From: Sulfuritalea sp.
Lineage (GTDB): Bacteria; Pseudomonadota; Gammaproteobacteria; Burkholderiales; Rhodocyclaceae
DNA: 23,292 nt
Direction of reading: 5' to 3'
Assembly (NCBI GenBank): GCA_021738105.1
Contig: JAIPCS010000024.1
Span: 1 to 23,292 of the forward strand
Shown: piece by piece, positions 6,657-14,353 of the stretch
Layout of the letters: each line of letters begins with the position of its first letter
How positions within the stretch are numbered: position 1 is the stretch's first letter
Position numbers and translations under genes: made by a program
The notes under the pieces: model-generated
What the model was told of the DNA's origin: nothing
The model's database searches: none
What the model saw: the letters and a program-made list of their open reading frames with translations, nothing else

Positions 6657-9113
6657 ATGGAAAAAACTGTCGGCCGCTTTGAAATTCGCCGTGAATTGGG
6701 CCGTGGTGCCCAGAGTATTGTCTATCTGGCGTGGGATCCGCAACTGGAGCGGGAGGTGGCGATCAAGACGCTGCATTTCGCCAAGAGCGATGCCAAACGC
6801 AACGATGCGTTGCTCGCCGAAGCGCGAGCCGTCAGCCGCCTGCGCCATCCGAACCTGGTGCCCATCTTCGATGCCGGAGAAGAGGACGGCGATCCGTATC
6901 TGGTGTTCGAATTCGTCGATGGCTTGAATCTCGCCGAATTGATTGCCCGAGAAGGGCGCATCCCGGCCGTTCGCGCGACCGATTTGATGCGTCAGGTGCT
7001 TGATGCGATCGCACTGGCGCATGGCGCCGGGATCATCCATCGCGATCTCAAGCCATCCAACATCCTGGTGGATCAGCAAGGTCGTCCGCGGGTAATGGAT
7101 TTCGGCATCGCTACCCGGCTTGATTCCATGGATGATCCGAATGAGCAAGTCGGCGTGACCGGAACATTGAACTATCTGGCGCCGGAGTACGTCGATGGTC
7201 GTCAGATCAGCGAAAAAAGCGATGTGTATGCGGCCGGTCTGGTGCTGATCGAGATGATCTCCGGCAAGACCGTGGTTCAGGGCGATACACCGATGGCCAT
7301 CATGCATCAGATACTGATGCAAGCGATCACGCTGCCCACCGATGTCAATATCGACGACAAACTTGCATCCATCCTGTTGATGGCGTGCGCGCGCGACCCC
7401 GCCTTGCGTACCGCCAGTACAGCAAAAATGAAGTCGCAGCTGGACGATTATCTGGGTGCCGCCGCGACGCCGATTGATATAGCCGGCGCGGTCGAGACCG
7501 GAAAGCAGGGCACGCTGGAATTTCTTTTGCGCCGGATGAAGCACAAGACCGACTTTCCGGCACTTTCGGATTCAGTGTCAGCGATCAACAAGCTGACCCG
7601 GTCGGACAAGGAAAGCATCAACCGGCTGTCGAATTCGATTCTCAAGGATTACGGTCTGACCAACAAGATCCTGCGTCTGGTCAATTCGGTGTATTACCGG
7701 CAATCCGGAGGCGGAACGATCAGTACGGTTTCGCGGGCGGTGATCGTTCTGGGTTTCGACGCCTTGCGCAATATTGCCGTCACCGTACTGCTGTTTGAAC
7801 ACATGCAGGACAAAGGCAGTGCGCGTGAATTGAAGGAAGCCTTTCTGCGGGCCAATCTGGCCGGTACGCTGGCACGCGATGCCAGCAAGCAGTTCATGGC
7901 GCGCGAGTCCGAAGAGGCCTATGTCTGCGCCATGTTTTACAGCCTCGGCCAACTGCTGGCCCAGTTCTATTTCCCGGAGGAAGTGGCTGAAATCCGCAAG
8001 GTAATGTTGCAGCGGAAGTGCAGCGAGGAGCTTGCGTCGTCACAGGTGCTGGGCGTTTCGTTCTCCGAACTGGGTATCGGTATTGCAAAGCATTGGGGAT
8101 TTCCCGAGGGACTGGTCAGCAGTTTGCGACCTCTGCCGGAAGGTATCGTCAAAAAAGCCGCGACGCGCGAAGAGTCGCTCAGGGTTGTCGCCAATTTTGG
8201 CAACGAGATCTGCAAGGCCATTGCCTCGGTCCCTAAAGAGCAGAGGCAGGAGGCAACACGCGCTGCACGTGAACGTTTTGGTACGGCCATGCCGTTTTCG
8301 GACAAGCAACTGACCGCAATTCTGGAAAAGTCCTTCGGGGAGTTGAGTGAGCTGGCAACCATTCTTCGTGTCAATCTGACGCAAAGTCCGTTCGTCAGGC
8401 ATGTCAAATCCTGGACGGGCCAGCAGGAAGAGGCTGTCATCAAGGCAGATACATCGGGCTTCGAGAAAAGTCTGCTCGGAGAGCCGGCGGTACCGAGCTT
8501 GAATCAACAAACGTTGGTGATGGGTGCGGGAGCGCCGACGAAGACGGACTCCGACGAAACTGCTGAGACAGTTGAGGCAACCGTTGAAGACGAGGCGGGG
8601 GCCGCGCAGGAAATTCTCGCCGCTGGCATTCAGGACATCAGCAATTCCTTGGTGGATGATTTTTCGCTGAACGATATCCTGCGCATCACGCTTGAAACCA
8701 TGTATCGCTCAAAGGGATTTGAGCGTGTACTGCTGTGTCTCAAGGACTCAAGGAGTGGCTCCATGGTCGGGCGATTCGGCTTTGGGGCGGATACCAACGA
8801 GGTGGCACGGAAGTTCCGTTTTCCGCTGGCAGATTCGCCGAATGTGTTTCAGCTTGTCATCAACAAGGGTCTCGACATTATTATTACGGACATTGACGAC
8901 CCCAAAATTGCCGGCAAGATTCCGCACTGGTTCCGCAACGCTGTCACCGCGAAGACCTTTGTCTTGTTCCCGCTAATGATCAAGGGCATCGCGGTCGGCT
9001 TGATCTATTGTGATCGCGACAAGGCCGGCAGCATCGTGATTTCCCAGAAGGAATTGTCGCTGCTGAAAACTCTGCGCAATCAGGCAGTGCTCGCGATCAA
9101 GCAATCCATGTAG
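6657..9113 (+). CDS. Serine/threonine protein kinase-HDOD-GAF fusion protein
   Basis: 818 residues in three parts. Residues 7-268 are a Hanks-type kinase with every key residue: glycine loop GRGAQSIV (15-22), Lys37, Glu55, HRDLKPSN (128-135), DFG (148-150) and APE (175-177). Residues about 285-500 are an HDOD domain, recognised by FPALSDSVSAINKL (300-313) and ILRLVNSVYYR (338-348); HDOD proteins lack HD-type catalytic residues and usually relay or scaffold signals. After an acidic, low-complexity linker (about 590-650) comes a GAF-like ligand-sensing domain (about 655-815). There is no membrane segment, so the protein is cytosolic, unlike the common PASTA-type kinases. A plausible reading is that the GAF domain senses a signal and the kinase phosphorylates a partner held by the HDOD domain. 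The MEKTVGRFEI start fits a kinase that begins directly with its first strand. Partners are unknown. Confidence 0.92.
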   Translation: MEKTVGRFEIRRELGRGAQSIVYLAWDPQLEREVAIKTLHFAKSDAKRNDALLAEARAVSRLRHPNLVPIFDAGEEDGDPYLVFEFVDGLNLAELIAREGRIPAVRATDLMRQVLDAIALAHGAGIIHRDLKPSNILVDQQGRPRVMDFGIATRLDSMDDPNEQVGVTGTLNYLAPEYVDGRQISEKSDVYAAGLVLIEMISGKTVVQGDTPMAIMHQILMQAITLPTDVNIDDKLASILLMACARDPALRTASTAKMKSQLDDYLGAAATPIDIAGAVETGKQGTLEFLLRRMKHKTDFPALSDSVSAINKLTRSDKESINRLSNSILKDYGLTNKILRLVNSVYYRQSGGGTISTVSRAVIVLGFDALRNIAVTVLLFEHMQDKGSARELKEAFLRANLAGTLARDASKQFMARESEEAYVCAMFYSLGQLLAQFYFPEEVAEIRKVMLQRKCSEELASSQVLGVSFSELGIGIAKHWGFPEGLVSSLRPLPEGIVKKAATREESLRVVANFGNEICKAIASVPKEQRQEATRAARERFGTAMPFSDKQLTAILEKSFGELSELATILRVNLTQSPFVRHVKSWTGQQEEAVIKADTSGFEKSLLGEPAVPSLNQQTLVMGAGAPTKTDSDETAETVEATVEDEAGAAQEILAAGIQDISNSLVDDFSLNDILRITLETMYRSKGFERVLLCLKDSRSGSMVGRFGFGADTNEVARKFRFPLADSPNVFQLVINKGLDIIITDIDDPKIAGKIPHWFRNAVTAKTFVLFPLMIKGIAVGLIYCDRDKAGSIVISQKELSLLKTLRNQAVLAIKQSM

Positions 9114-9123
9114 CGTTGCCCGC

Positions 9124-9555
9124 TTAGCTGGCGATGTACTGCTCCAGTTGCTGGATCAGAAAGGCTTGTTCCGAGATGGTTTCCTTGACCACGTCGCCGA
9201 TCGAGATCATTCCAATCACTTTCTGAGAGTCGTCGAGCACCGGCAGGTGGCGGATGTGCTTTTCGGTCATCATGGCCATGGCTTCATTGGACGTTTGGTC
9301 GGGGCGGGCGTAAAGCACTTTCTCGGTCATGATCTCGCGCACCTTGGTCTCTTTCGAGGATTTGCCGAGCAGGATAATCTTGCGTGCGTAATCACGCTCG
9401 CTGAAGATGCCCTCCAGCTGTTCGTCACGCATTGCCAGAACGGCGCCGATATCGTGCTTTGCCATGAGTTCCAGAGCTGAAAACACCGAGTCGTCGGGAG
9501 ACACGGAAAGCGGAGCGCGCGGATTCGCATCAAGCATTTGTTTTAAAGTTTTCAT
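9124..9555 (-). CDS. Two-CBS-domain protein
   Basis: 143 residues, almost nothing but two CBS motifs (about 13-68 and 75-130), each ending in the usual pattern: GIFSERDYARKI in the first and GMISIGDVVKETI in the second. Stand-alone CBS pairs bind adenosine nucleotides or S-adenosylmethionine and often regulate another protein. ERDYARKI is typical of the small bacterial members. I set the start at the ATG at 9555, 11 codons inside the longest frame, because AAAGGAG lies at good spacing before it. It is convergent with the kinase gene, ten bases apart, and has its own promoter overlapping a palindrome. The ligand is not readable from sequence. Confidence 0.9.
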   Translation of the reverse strand: MKTLKQMLDANPRAPLSVSPDDSVFSALELMAKHDIGAVLAMRDEQLEGIFSERDYARKIILLGKSSKETKVREIMTEKVLYARPDQTSNEAMAMMTEKHIRHLPVLDDSQKVIGMISIGDVVKETISEQAFLIQQLEQYIAS

Positions 9556-9599
9556 GGTGACTCCTTTTCTGGTTTCCAGACTGACCACGTCATGCCGGA

Positions 9600-9629
9600 A
9601 CTATAAACGTGTTGCCAGGCGCCTGGCAG
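9600..9629 (-). promoter_or_regulatory. Putative promoter of the CBS-domain gene
   Basis: On the minus strand CTGCCA (9629-9624) and TATAGT (9605-9600) are separated by 18 bases, matching four and five bases of the sigma-70 hexamers. Transcription would start about 40 bases before the CBS start codon. The -35 element and spacer overlap the palindrome at 9613-9628. Confidence 0.5.
9613..9628. repeat. Perfect 16-bp palindrome, candidate operator
   Basis: TGCCAGGCGCCTGGCA reads identically on both strands. It covers most of the putative -35 box and part of the spacer of the CBS promoter, the position expected for a repressor site. It also lies 51 bases beyond the response-regulator stop, so it could form a hairpin there, but no T run follows. 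Confidence 0.55.
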
Positions 9630-9678
9630 GATTTGCGACCGGATTTGCGAATGTTATCGCTATGCGTGAGTGGAAGTC

Positions 9679-10320
9679 TTATTCCACCAGGCCATGCTCA
9701 AGACCGTAGCGAATCAGTTCAGCCGTGCTTTTCAAACCCATTTTTTCAAGCAGGCGAGCGCGATAAGTGCTAACCGTGGCGACGCCAAGGCTGAGTTTTT
9801 CAGCGATCTGGGTCAGGGTATTCCCTGTGGAAATCAGCACCAGGACCTGATACTCGCGATCTGTGATGCGTTCATGGGGCGACTTTTCGGTATTGTCCGA
9901 AATGGCTTCGGCAAGTTGCTGTGCGACCGCCGGGCTCAGATATTTCTTGCCCGAGGCCACCTGTCGGATGGCTGTCACCAGCAGTTCAGGCGCGCTTTGC
10001 TTGGTCAGGTAGCCCGAGGCGCCCGCCTTCAGGGCGCGAACCGCGTATTGTTCTTCCGGGTGCATGCTGAGAATCAGTACCGGCAGACGCGGAAATTCCT
10101 TTTTCAGCTGCTTGAGGGTGTCGATGCCATTGCGATTGGGCATCGATACATCAAGCAAAAAGACATCCCAGGATTGCTGTCGGGCCAGATTGAGCGCTTC
10201 TGCGCCATCGTCTGCCTCGCCGGCAACAAACAAGTCTTCGGTTTCAGAAAGTATCTGCTTCAGACCTTGCCTCACAATGGCGTGGTCATCGGCGATCAGG
10301 ACGTGGATTTTGTCGGCCAT
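9679..10320 (-). CDS. NarL/FixJ-type response regulator
   Basis: 213 residues, standard for the family. The receiver (1-120) has the acidic pair Asp11-Asp12, phospho-acceptor Asp57 in FLLDVSMPNRNG, Ser85 and Lys107, so it should be phosphorylated. The C-terminus (about 145-210) is a LuxR-type helix-turn-helix: LTQIAEKLSLGVATVSTYRA then LLEKMGLKSTAELIRYGL. It acts as a DNA-binding transcription factor. Its gene starts two bases after the histidine kinase stop, so the pair form one two-component system. Targets are not visible. Confidence 0.93.
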   Translation of the reverse strand: MADKIHVLIADDHAIVRQGLKQILSETEDLFVAGEADDGAEALNLARQQSWDVFLLDVSMPNRNGIDTLKQLKKEFPRLPVLILSMHPEEQYAVRALKAGASGYLTKQSAPELLVTAIRQVASGKKYLSPAVAQQLAEAISDNTEKSPHERITDREYQVLVLISTGNTLTQIAEKLSLGVATVSTYRARLLEKMGLKSTAELIRYGLEHGLVE

Positions 10321-10322
10321 GG

Positions 10323-11849
10323 CTAGAACAGGTTGCGCTGCATTTCTTCTTCACCGGGGGGGTCGTCGTCGGTTTGCTCGGGAACGCGCAGTATGATGTG
10401 AGTGCCGCCGTGTTCTGCGGGTCCGATGAAAAAATCACCGGCAAGACTGAGTACCCTTTCGCGAATTCCTCGCAATCCGAACGATTTTGGTTTCAGCATG
10501 TCCGCTTCGGAAATGCCGCGACCATTATCCCTGATCTCGAGCAGGATGTTACCGCTTTCGCGTCGCAATCTCATGACGACCAGCGAGGCATGTGCGTGCT
10601 TGGCAATATTGGTCAACGCTTCCTGGGCAATTCGAAACAGCGCCAGCGAGGTATCGGGTTCCGGTTCTATTACATCTTCGTCGCATTGCACCCGACACGG
10701 GACGCCAAAGCGCTGGGTGAAATCTTCAGCCTGACATTCGATCGCTGCGGGCAACCCGAATTCTTTCAGAATTCCGGGTCGCAATTCTCGCGCGACCCGA
10801 CTGGCCGTGCTCATTGCCTGATCAAGCAGTTTTTCAATTGAGTGAGCCTTCTCGCGCAATCGATCCGCGTCTTCCGGCAGGCGACTGGCCAGATGGGCCG
10901 CCTCAATTTTGAGAAAAACCAGGATTGACCCAAGCTCGTCGTGAATGTCGCGCGAAATTCGTTCGCGTTCATCTTCCTTGACCGCTTCGAGGTGAGTGGA
11001 TAACTCTGCCAGTTGCTGTCGGGAGCCACGCAGTGCGGCTTCGTTTTCCTTGCTTTCGGAAATATTAGTCGCGATACCTCGCCATTCGACGATACCCGAA
11101 TCCAGATGATGGGGTGTTGAACGCAGATTGATCCATTTTTGTCTGTTTCGGCCGCGGGTTTGCCCCTCCCAATTGAGCAGGGTGCCTTTGGCAGCCGATT
11201 CGCGCAGCGCGAATTCGAGCTTTCTCCGCGTTTCGGCATCGAATGCATCAAACAGGCGGTTGGCCGAGGCCAGCAGATGCTGCTGCTTGAAGCCGAAAAG
11301 CTTCTGACACCCTTCGCTGACGAACAGAAAACGGAATCCGCCCTCGAGATCGCGGCGCAACTGGAACAACATGCCTGGAAGATTGGAGGCGAGTGCGTCA
11401 AAACGAGCCTGGCTTTCGTTGAGCATCTCCAGCGCGGCACGGTGATCGGCACGATGCCCGGCCTCACGAACTTCGCGTTCGACTGCGGGTATCAGTCTTT
11501 CCAGCCGATCCGCATCGATAACGTCGCGTGCCCCGGCCTTCATCGCTGTTTGCGTTCCACGCTCGTCATCAGGACCTGCAACAAGAATCAATGGAAGATC
11601 AAGTCCGGTGTCGTCAATCTGTTTCACTGCCGCTTTCATCGAAAGTGTCGAACCGCCCGGTATGTAGAGAACGACATCCCAAGGTTGCTCGCTCAAAGCG
11701 TTACGCAATTCAATAGACGTTTCAACACGGTGAAGCGTACAGGGGTGATCTGCCCCGGCGAAGACCGGAAGCAGGCGCGCCATGGCTGCTTCCGATGCGG
11801 CGATTACAAGCAGATGCAAAGGTTGGCTGGGCGTCGAACTGTCGGCCAT
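10323..11849 (-). CDS. Cytosolic PAS histidine kinase (HisKA_3 type) with degenerate N-terminal receiver
   Basis: 508 residues. Residues 10-130 have a receiver-like pattern of strands and helices, but the acidic pair is replaced by Ala17-Ala18, the phospho-acceptor position by about Tyr62 (VVLYIPGG), and the conserved lysine is absent. Residues about 145-265 form a PAS domain. A linker helix leads to ERISRDIHDELGSIL with phospho-accepting His303, the NarX/DegS-type dimerisation motif, and an ATPase domain with ALTNIAKHAH (Asn414), DNGRG (441-445) and FGLRGIRERV (457-466). No membrane segment is visible, so the signal is intracellular. It pairs with the adjacent NarL-type regulator. An odd feature is that the pseudo-receiver precedes the kinase instead of following it. 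Confidence 0.9.
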   Translation of the reverse strand: MADSSTPSQPLHLLVIAASEAAMARLLPVFAGADHPCTLHRVETSIELRNALSEQPWDVVLYIPGGSTLSMKAAVKQIDDTGLDLPLILVAGPDDERGTQTAMKAGARDVIDADRLERLIPAVEREVREAGHRADHRAALEMLNESQARFDALASNLPGMLFQLRRDLEGGFRFLFVSEGCQKLFGFKQQHLLASANRLFDAFDAETRRKLEFALRESAAKGTLLNWEGQTRGRNRQKWINLRSTPHHLDSGIVEWRGIATNISESKENEAALRGSRQQLAELSTHLEAVKEDERERISRDIHDELGSILVFLKIEAAHLASRLPEDADRLREKAHSIEKLLDQAMSTASRVARELRPGILKEFGLPAAIECQAEDFTQRFGVPCRVQCDEDVIEPEPDTSLALFRIAQEALTNIAKHAHASLVVMRLRRESGNILLEIRDNGRGISEADMLKPKSFGLRGIRERVLSLAGDFFIGPAEHGGTHIILRVPEQTDDDPPGEEEMQRNLF

Positions 11850-11899
11850 AAAGAAGCAGAGAAGTGGAGAACCTGAAGTGTACCCGTGATCGGCTCCGC

Positions 11900-11905
11900 T
11901 ATAAT
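11900..11905 (+). promoter_or_regulatory. -10 element of the tRNA-Thr gene
   Basis: A perfect TATAAT ends nine bases before the first base of the tRNA, which suits a short leader. The region where the -35 hexamer should be does not match the consensus well. Confidence 0.6.
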
Positions 11906-11914
11906 TCGGAATTC

Positions 11915-11990
11915 GCCGACATAGCTCAGTTGGTAGAGCAACCGCCTTGTAAGCGGTAGGTCCCCAGTTCGAATCCGGGTGTCGGCACCA
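11915..11990 (+). tRNA. tRNA-Thr (anticodon UGU)
   Basis: The 76-base cloverleaf folds fully. The acceptor stem is GCCGACA with TGTCGGC, and the D arm begins GCTCAGTTGGTAGAGC. The anticodon stem is ACCGC/GCGGT around loop CTTGTAA, with anticodon TGT at loop positions 3-5. The T arm is CCCAG-TTCGAAT-CCGGG, with one G-C to C-G style mismatch tolerated. A discriminator A and an encoded CCA end the gene. It reads the ACA codon. It stands alone here, divergent from the histidine kinase gene and followed by a terminator. Confidence 0.97.
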
Positions 11991-11997
11991 GAAGCGA

Positions 11998-12029
11998 AAA
12001 AGGCCTCCAGAAATGGAGGCCTTTTCTTT
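11998..12029. terminator. Bidirectional terminator between tRNA-Thr and the AhpD-like gene
   Basis: AAAAGGCCTCCA (11998-12009) pairs with TGGAGGCCTTTT (12014-12025) around a GAAA tetraloop. T-rich sequence follows on both strands, so the same hairpin ends the tRNA transcript and the convergent gene that stops at 12045. Confidence 0.9.
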
Positions 12030-12044
12030 GGTAAACCCCCTTGG

Positions 12045-12638
12045 TCAGCCGTGTTTGCCGGGATTCCACCCCGTCGTCCCGATCGCCCGCTGGGCGACTT
12101 CTTTCGGGTAAGTTTCCAGTTCGGTGGCCATCGTGTCGTTCCATCGATTCAGATATCCAAACAAGGCAATTGAAGCCACGATTTCGACAATCTGGCCTTC
12201 GTCAAAATGTTTTGCCAATTCGTCAAAGTCCTCTTTGCTTGCCTCATTGGGCAATGTTCCTGCCTTTAAGGCCAAGGAAATTGCAGCACGTTCGGCCGCG
12301 CTGAACAAGGAGCTGCGCTCAAACTGCCATAAGGCCGCAATTTTTTCGTCAGATGCCTTGTATATGGACGAAAGGTTCGCCATGTGGGACTGGCAGTACC
12401 GACAGCCCGCTGCGTAGCTCGAGGCTAGGGAAATGAGCATTTTCAGTTCTTCGCTGACAGTGCCCTCATACAAAATGGCTTTGTTCAAATCAGCAAATTT
12501 CTTCGCAATATTGGGTCGCCGTGCCATGGTCTTGACACTGTTGGGGATGAACTTTCGGATTCGTTGATAGTCATCCAACCGTTGTTGAAGCTCGGGATCG
12601 CTGATTTCATCAAGATTTAGTGGGCGCAAATGGGCCAT
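12045..12638 (-). CDS. Carboxymuconolactone decarboxylase / AhpD-like family protein
   Basis: 197 residues, all helical, with the AhpD-type redox motif AAGCRYCQSH, giving Cys79, Cys82 and His85. Family members with this motif act as thiol-disulfide peroxidases or reductases, while those lacking the cysteines are gamma-carboxymuconolactone decarboxylases; the cysteine pair here favours a redox role. The protein is longer than AhpD (about 175) and resembles the peroxidase-related branch. I chose the ATG at 12638, 24 codons inside the longest frame, because GAGGAG sits ideally before it and MAHLRPLNLDEI looks like a natural start. It is probably monocistronic, with the cyclase gene 114 bases upstream on the same strand. 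Confidence 0.85.
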   Translation of the reverse strand: MAHLRPLNLDEISDPELQQRLDDYQRIRKFIPNSVKTMARRPNIAKKFADLNKAILYEGTVSEELKMLISLASSYAAGCRYCQSHMANLSSIYKASDEKIAALWQFERSSLFSAAERAAISLALKAGTLPNEASKEDFDELAKHFDEGQIVEIVASIALFGYLNRWNDTMATELETYPKEVAQRAIGTTGWNPGKHG

Positions 12639-12752
12639 GTGTTCTCCTCGGATAAATGCTGATAGGTCGGGAACTATTGGTAGTGCGTGGCACACGGGTC
12701 TGATCCGCAAGGAAGTAGCTTTATCCCTGCCGGGCTAGACCGTGAACTCTAG

Positions 12753-14279
12753 CTAGGCAGCCTCTACCATTTTTACCATCTCTGTAATTGGCAGGGTTGC
12801 GATATCGTTATATTTGGCTGCGCCCGTATTGCTGCCATCGGTAAGAGATGCCACGGTGGAAAAACTCGAGGCCACGAAGGTATCGCGACCGTCTCGGTCG
12901 TGACGTCGAACACCATAGCTCAACTTGGCTCGATCTTCGCCGGTAAGTTTGCCCACAAGGCTCTTGGTGACCCATATGCAGCCATGTCGAGCGAAATCCG
13001 AGATGCGTGCCGCCTGATTGATGGTGTCGCCCAACACAACCAGTTCAAAGCTTGTGCTCGCCTGAAACGTTCCCAGCCATTCCTGACCTTCGGTGATGCC
13101 GGTATTGAGATACAGCTCGTTATGCCAGTTTTTTCGAATCTGCCATGCCTTGCTGATTTTTTGCATTTCGCGCCGCACTTCTTGTGCGCAGTAAAGGGCG
13201 TTTGACAGGTAATTGCTGTCAGGCTCGGGAAAGAAGTAATACACCATGCCATCGCCGACATGCTTTGCATAGGTGCCGTGGAAGCGACGAAATATGGGCC
13301 CCATTGCGGCCCATATTTCATTGATAAGTTCGAAATACTCTTCCGGCGGCAGTTCGGAACAAATTCGAACCGAACTTTGCAGGTCCGCGACCAGCACTGC
13401 CAGATGTGTCAGTACCGGCAAGCGGCGTTTGAGAAGACTGCGGATCATTTCGTCACGCCGTGCCATGAATTCAATGAGGGAGAGGGTGTCTGAACCTTCA
13501 GGCACGGCGGCGACAAAAATTCCTTCGCGGAAAAAAGATGCGTAGGTTGTGTGTTCCTGCAACTGCCCATTTTTTGACTCATCGGGAAGCGAGATGGGCG
13601 CATGGCGCATTTGCCTTGGGGCTTCTTCTGCTGCCTCGCTGTAGTACTGTTGCAGTTGCGTTGCCGTGGATGCCTTGAGGCCTTGGCACAAAATCTGGAA
13701 CTGATTGGCGGGCAGCCTGGTCTTTGCCAGCCCCACATGAAAACGCATGAGATCCTCTGAGGCATTTTGCTCGTCCAGAAGTCGAAACACTCGGCGCTCG
13801 TCACATGTCGCGGGCAGGGTCTCAATTCCTCCGAAGACCGTTTTCTGGGCGGCGGCGTTGAACCAGATCAGTTCAAAGTTGTAGTTCAGCATGTAAGCAG
13901 GGTGTGCGATTTCATCCACCGTCAAACGGAGTTCTCCAGCCGGCAGGGCAGGGGAGGTTCCGGTAGACGGGTGTTCGGTCACCGGTACGGATTTCAAACG
14001 CGTCGGCACATTCGGGTTGCCGTCCCTGTCGTCGTCAGGCAACGAAGACGCGAACCGTGAAATGATCTCAGCCATACTCAATCCTTCCCCTTTTAACCTT
14101 CTTATCTGTCTAATTTGGTCTTCCGCATCGTCGGGAAAATACCCCAACTGCCGAGGACCTTCATCGTCGCTCCCGGGGTTCTTCACCAGCGGACGGTGCA
14201 GCAGCCCAGACTTAATGTAATTGTTGAGCGTAGCCCTGGAAATCCCTGTTTTATTGATAAGTTCTTTACTTGATATCAT
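12753..14279 (-). CDS. MerR-type HTH / PAS-like / class III nucleotide cyclase fusion protein
   Basis: 508 residues. Residues 1-75 form a MerR-like winged helix: SSKELINKTGISRATLNNYI, then GYFPDDAEDQIRQIRRLKGEGLSMAEI. A proline-rich linker (about 80-112) leads to a PAS-like segment (about 118-260) that includes HPAYMLNYNFELIWFNAAA. The C-terminus (about 290-470) is a class III adenylate/guanylate cyclase domain. The metal-binding aspartates Asp299 (VADLQSS) and Asp343 (KHVGDG) are both present, as are Lys339, Asn421 and Arg425 of the NxxxR transition-state motif. The position normally Asp or Thr for base choice is Val414, so the nucleotide is uncertain. There is no membrane segment. It should bind DNA and make a cyclic nucleotide in response to an internal ligand; whether DNA binding alters cyclase output is inference. 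Confidence 0.9.
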   Translation of the reverse strand: MISSKELINKTGISRATLNNYIKSGLLHRPLVKNPGSDDEGPRQLGYFPDDAEDQIRQIRRLKGEGLSMAEIISRFASSLPDDDRDGNPNVPTRLKSVPVTEHPSTGTSPALPAGELRLTVDEIAHPAYMLNYNFELIWFNAAAQKTVFGGIETLPATCDERRVFRLLDEQNASEDLMRFHVGLAKTRLPANQFQILCQGLKASTATQLQQYYSEAAEEAPRQMRHAPISLPDESKNGQLQEHTTYASFFREGIFVAAVPEGSDTLSLIEFMARRDEMIRSLLKRRLPVLTHLAVLVADLQSSVRICSELPPEEYFELINEIWAAMGPIFRRFHGTYAKHVGDGMVYYFFPEPDSNYLSNALYCAQEVRREMQKISKAWQIRKNWHNELYLNTGITEGQEWLGTFQASTSFELVVLGDTINQAARISDFARHGCIWVTKSLVGKLTGEDRAKLSYGVRRHDRDGRDTFVASSFSTVASLTDGSNTGAAKYNDIATLPITEMVKMVEAA

Positions 14280-14323
14280 GTATTAACAGCTCTGTTTAGG
14301 GTCCGCTACTTATTGTCTAATTG

Positions 14324-14353
14324 ATTATTGGACTGTCTATGTTAAATTGTCAA
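14324..14353 (-). promoter_or_regulatory. Promoter of the HTH-cyclase gene
   Basis: On the minus strand a perfect TTGACA (14353-14348) and AATAAT (14329-14324) are separated by 18 bases. Transcription would begin about 35-40 bases before the cyclase ATG at 14279. This is the best sigma-70 promoter in the window. Confidence 0.7.

Noticed and set aside
6399..7544. Minus-strand open frame of 381 codons opposite the kinase domain
   Set aside because: It overlaps two well-supported genes and has no motif, so I treat it as a shadow.
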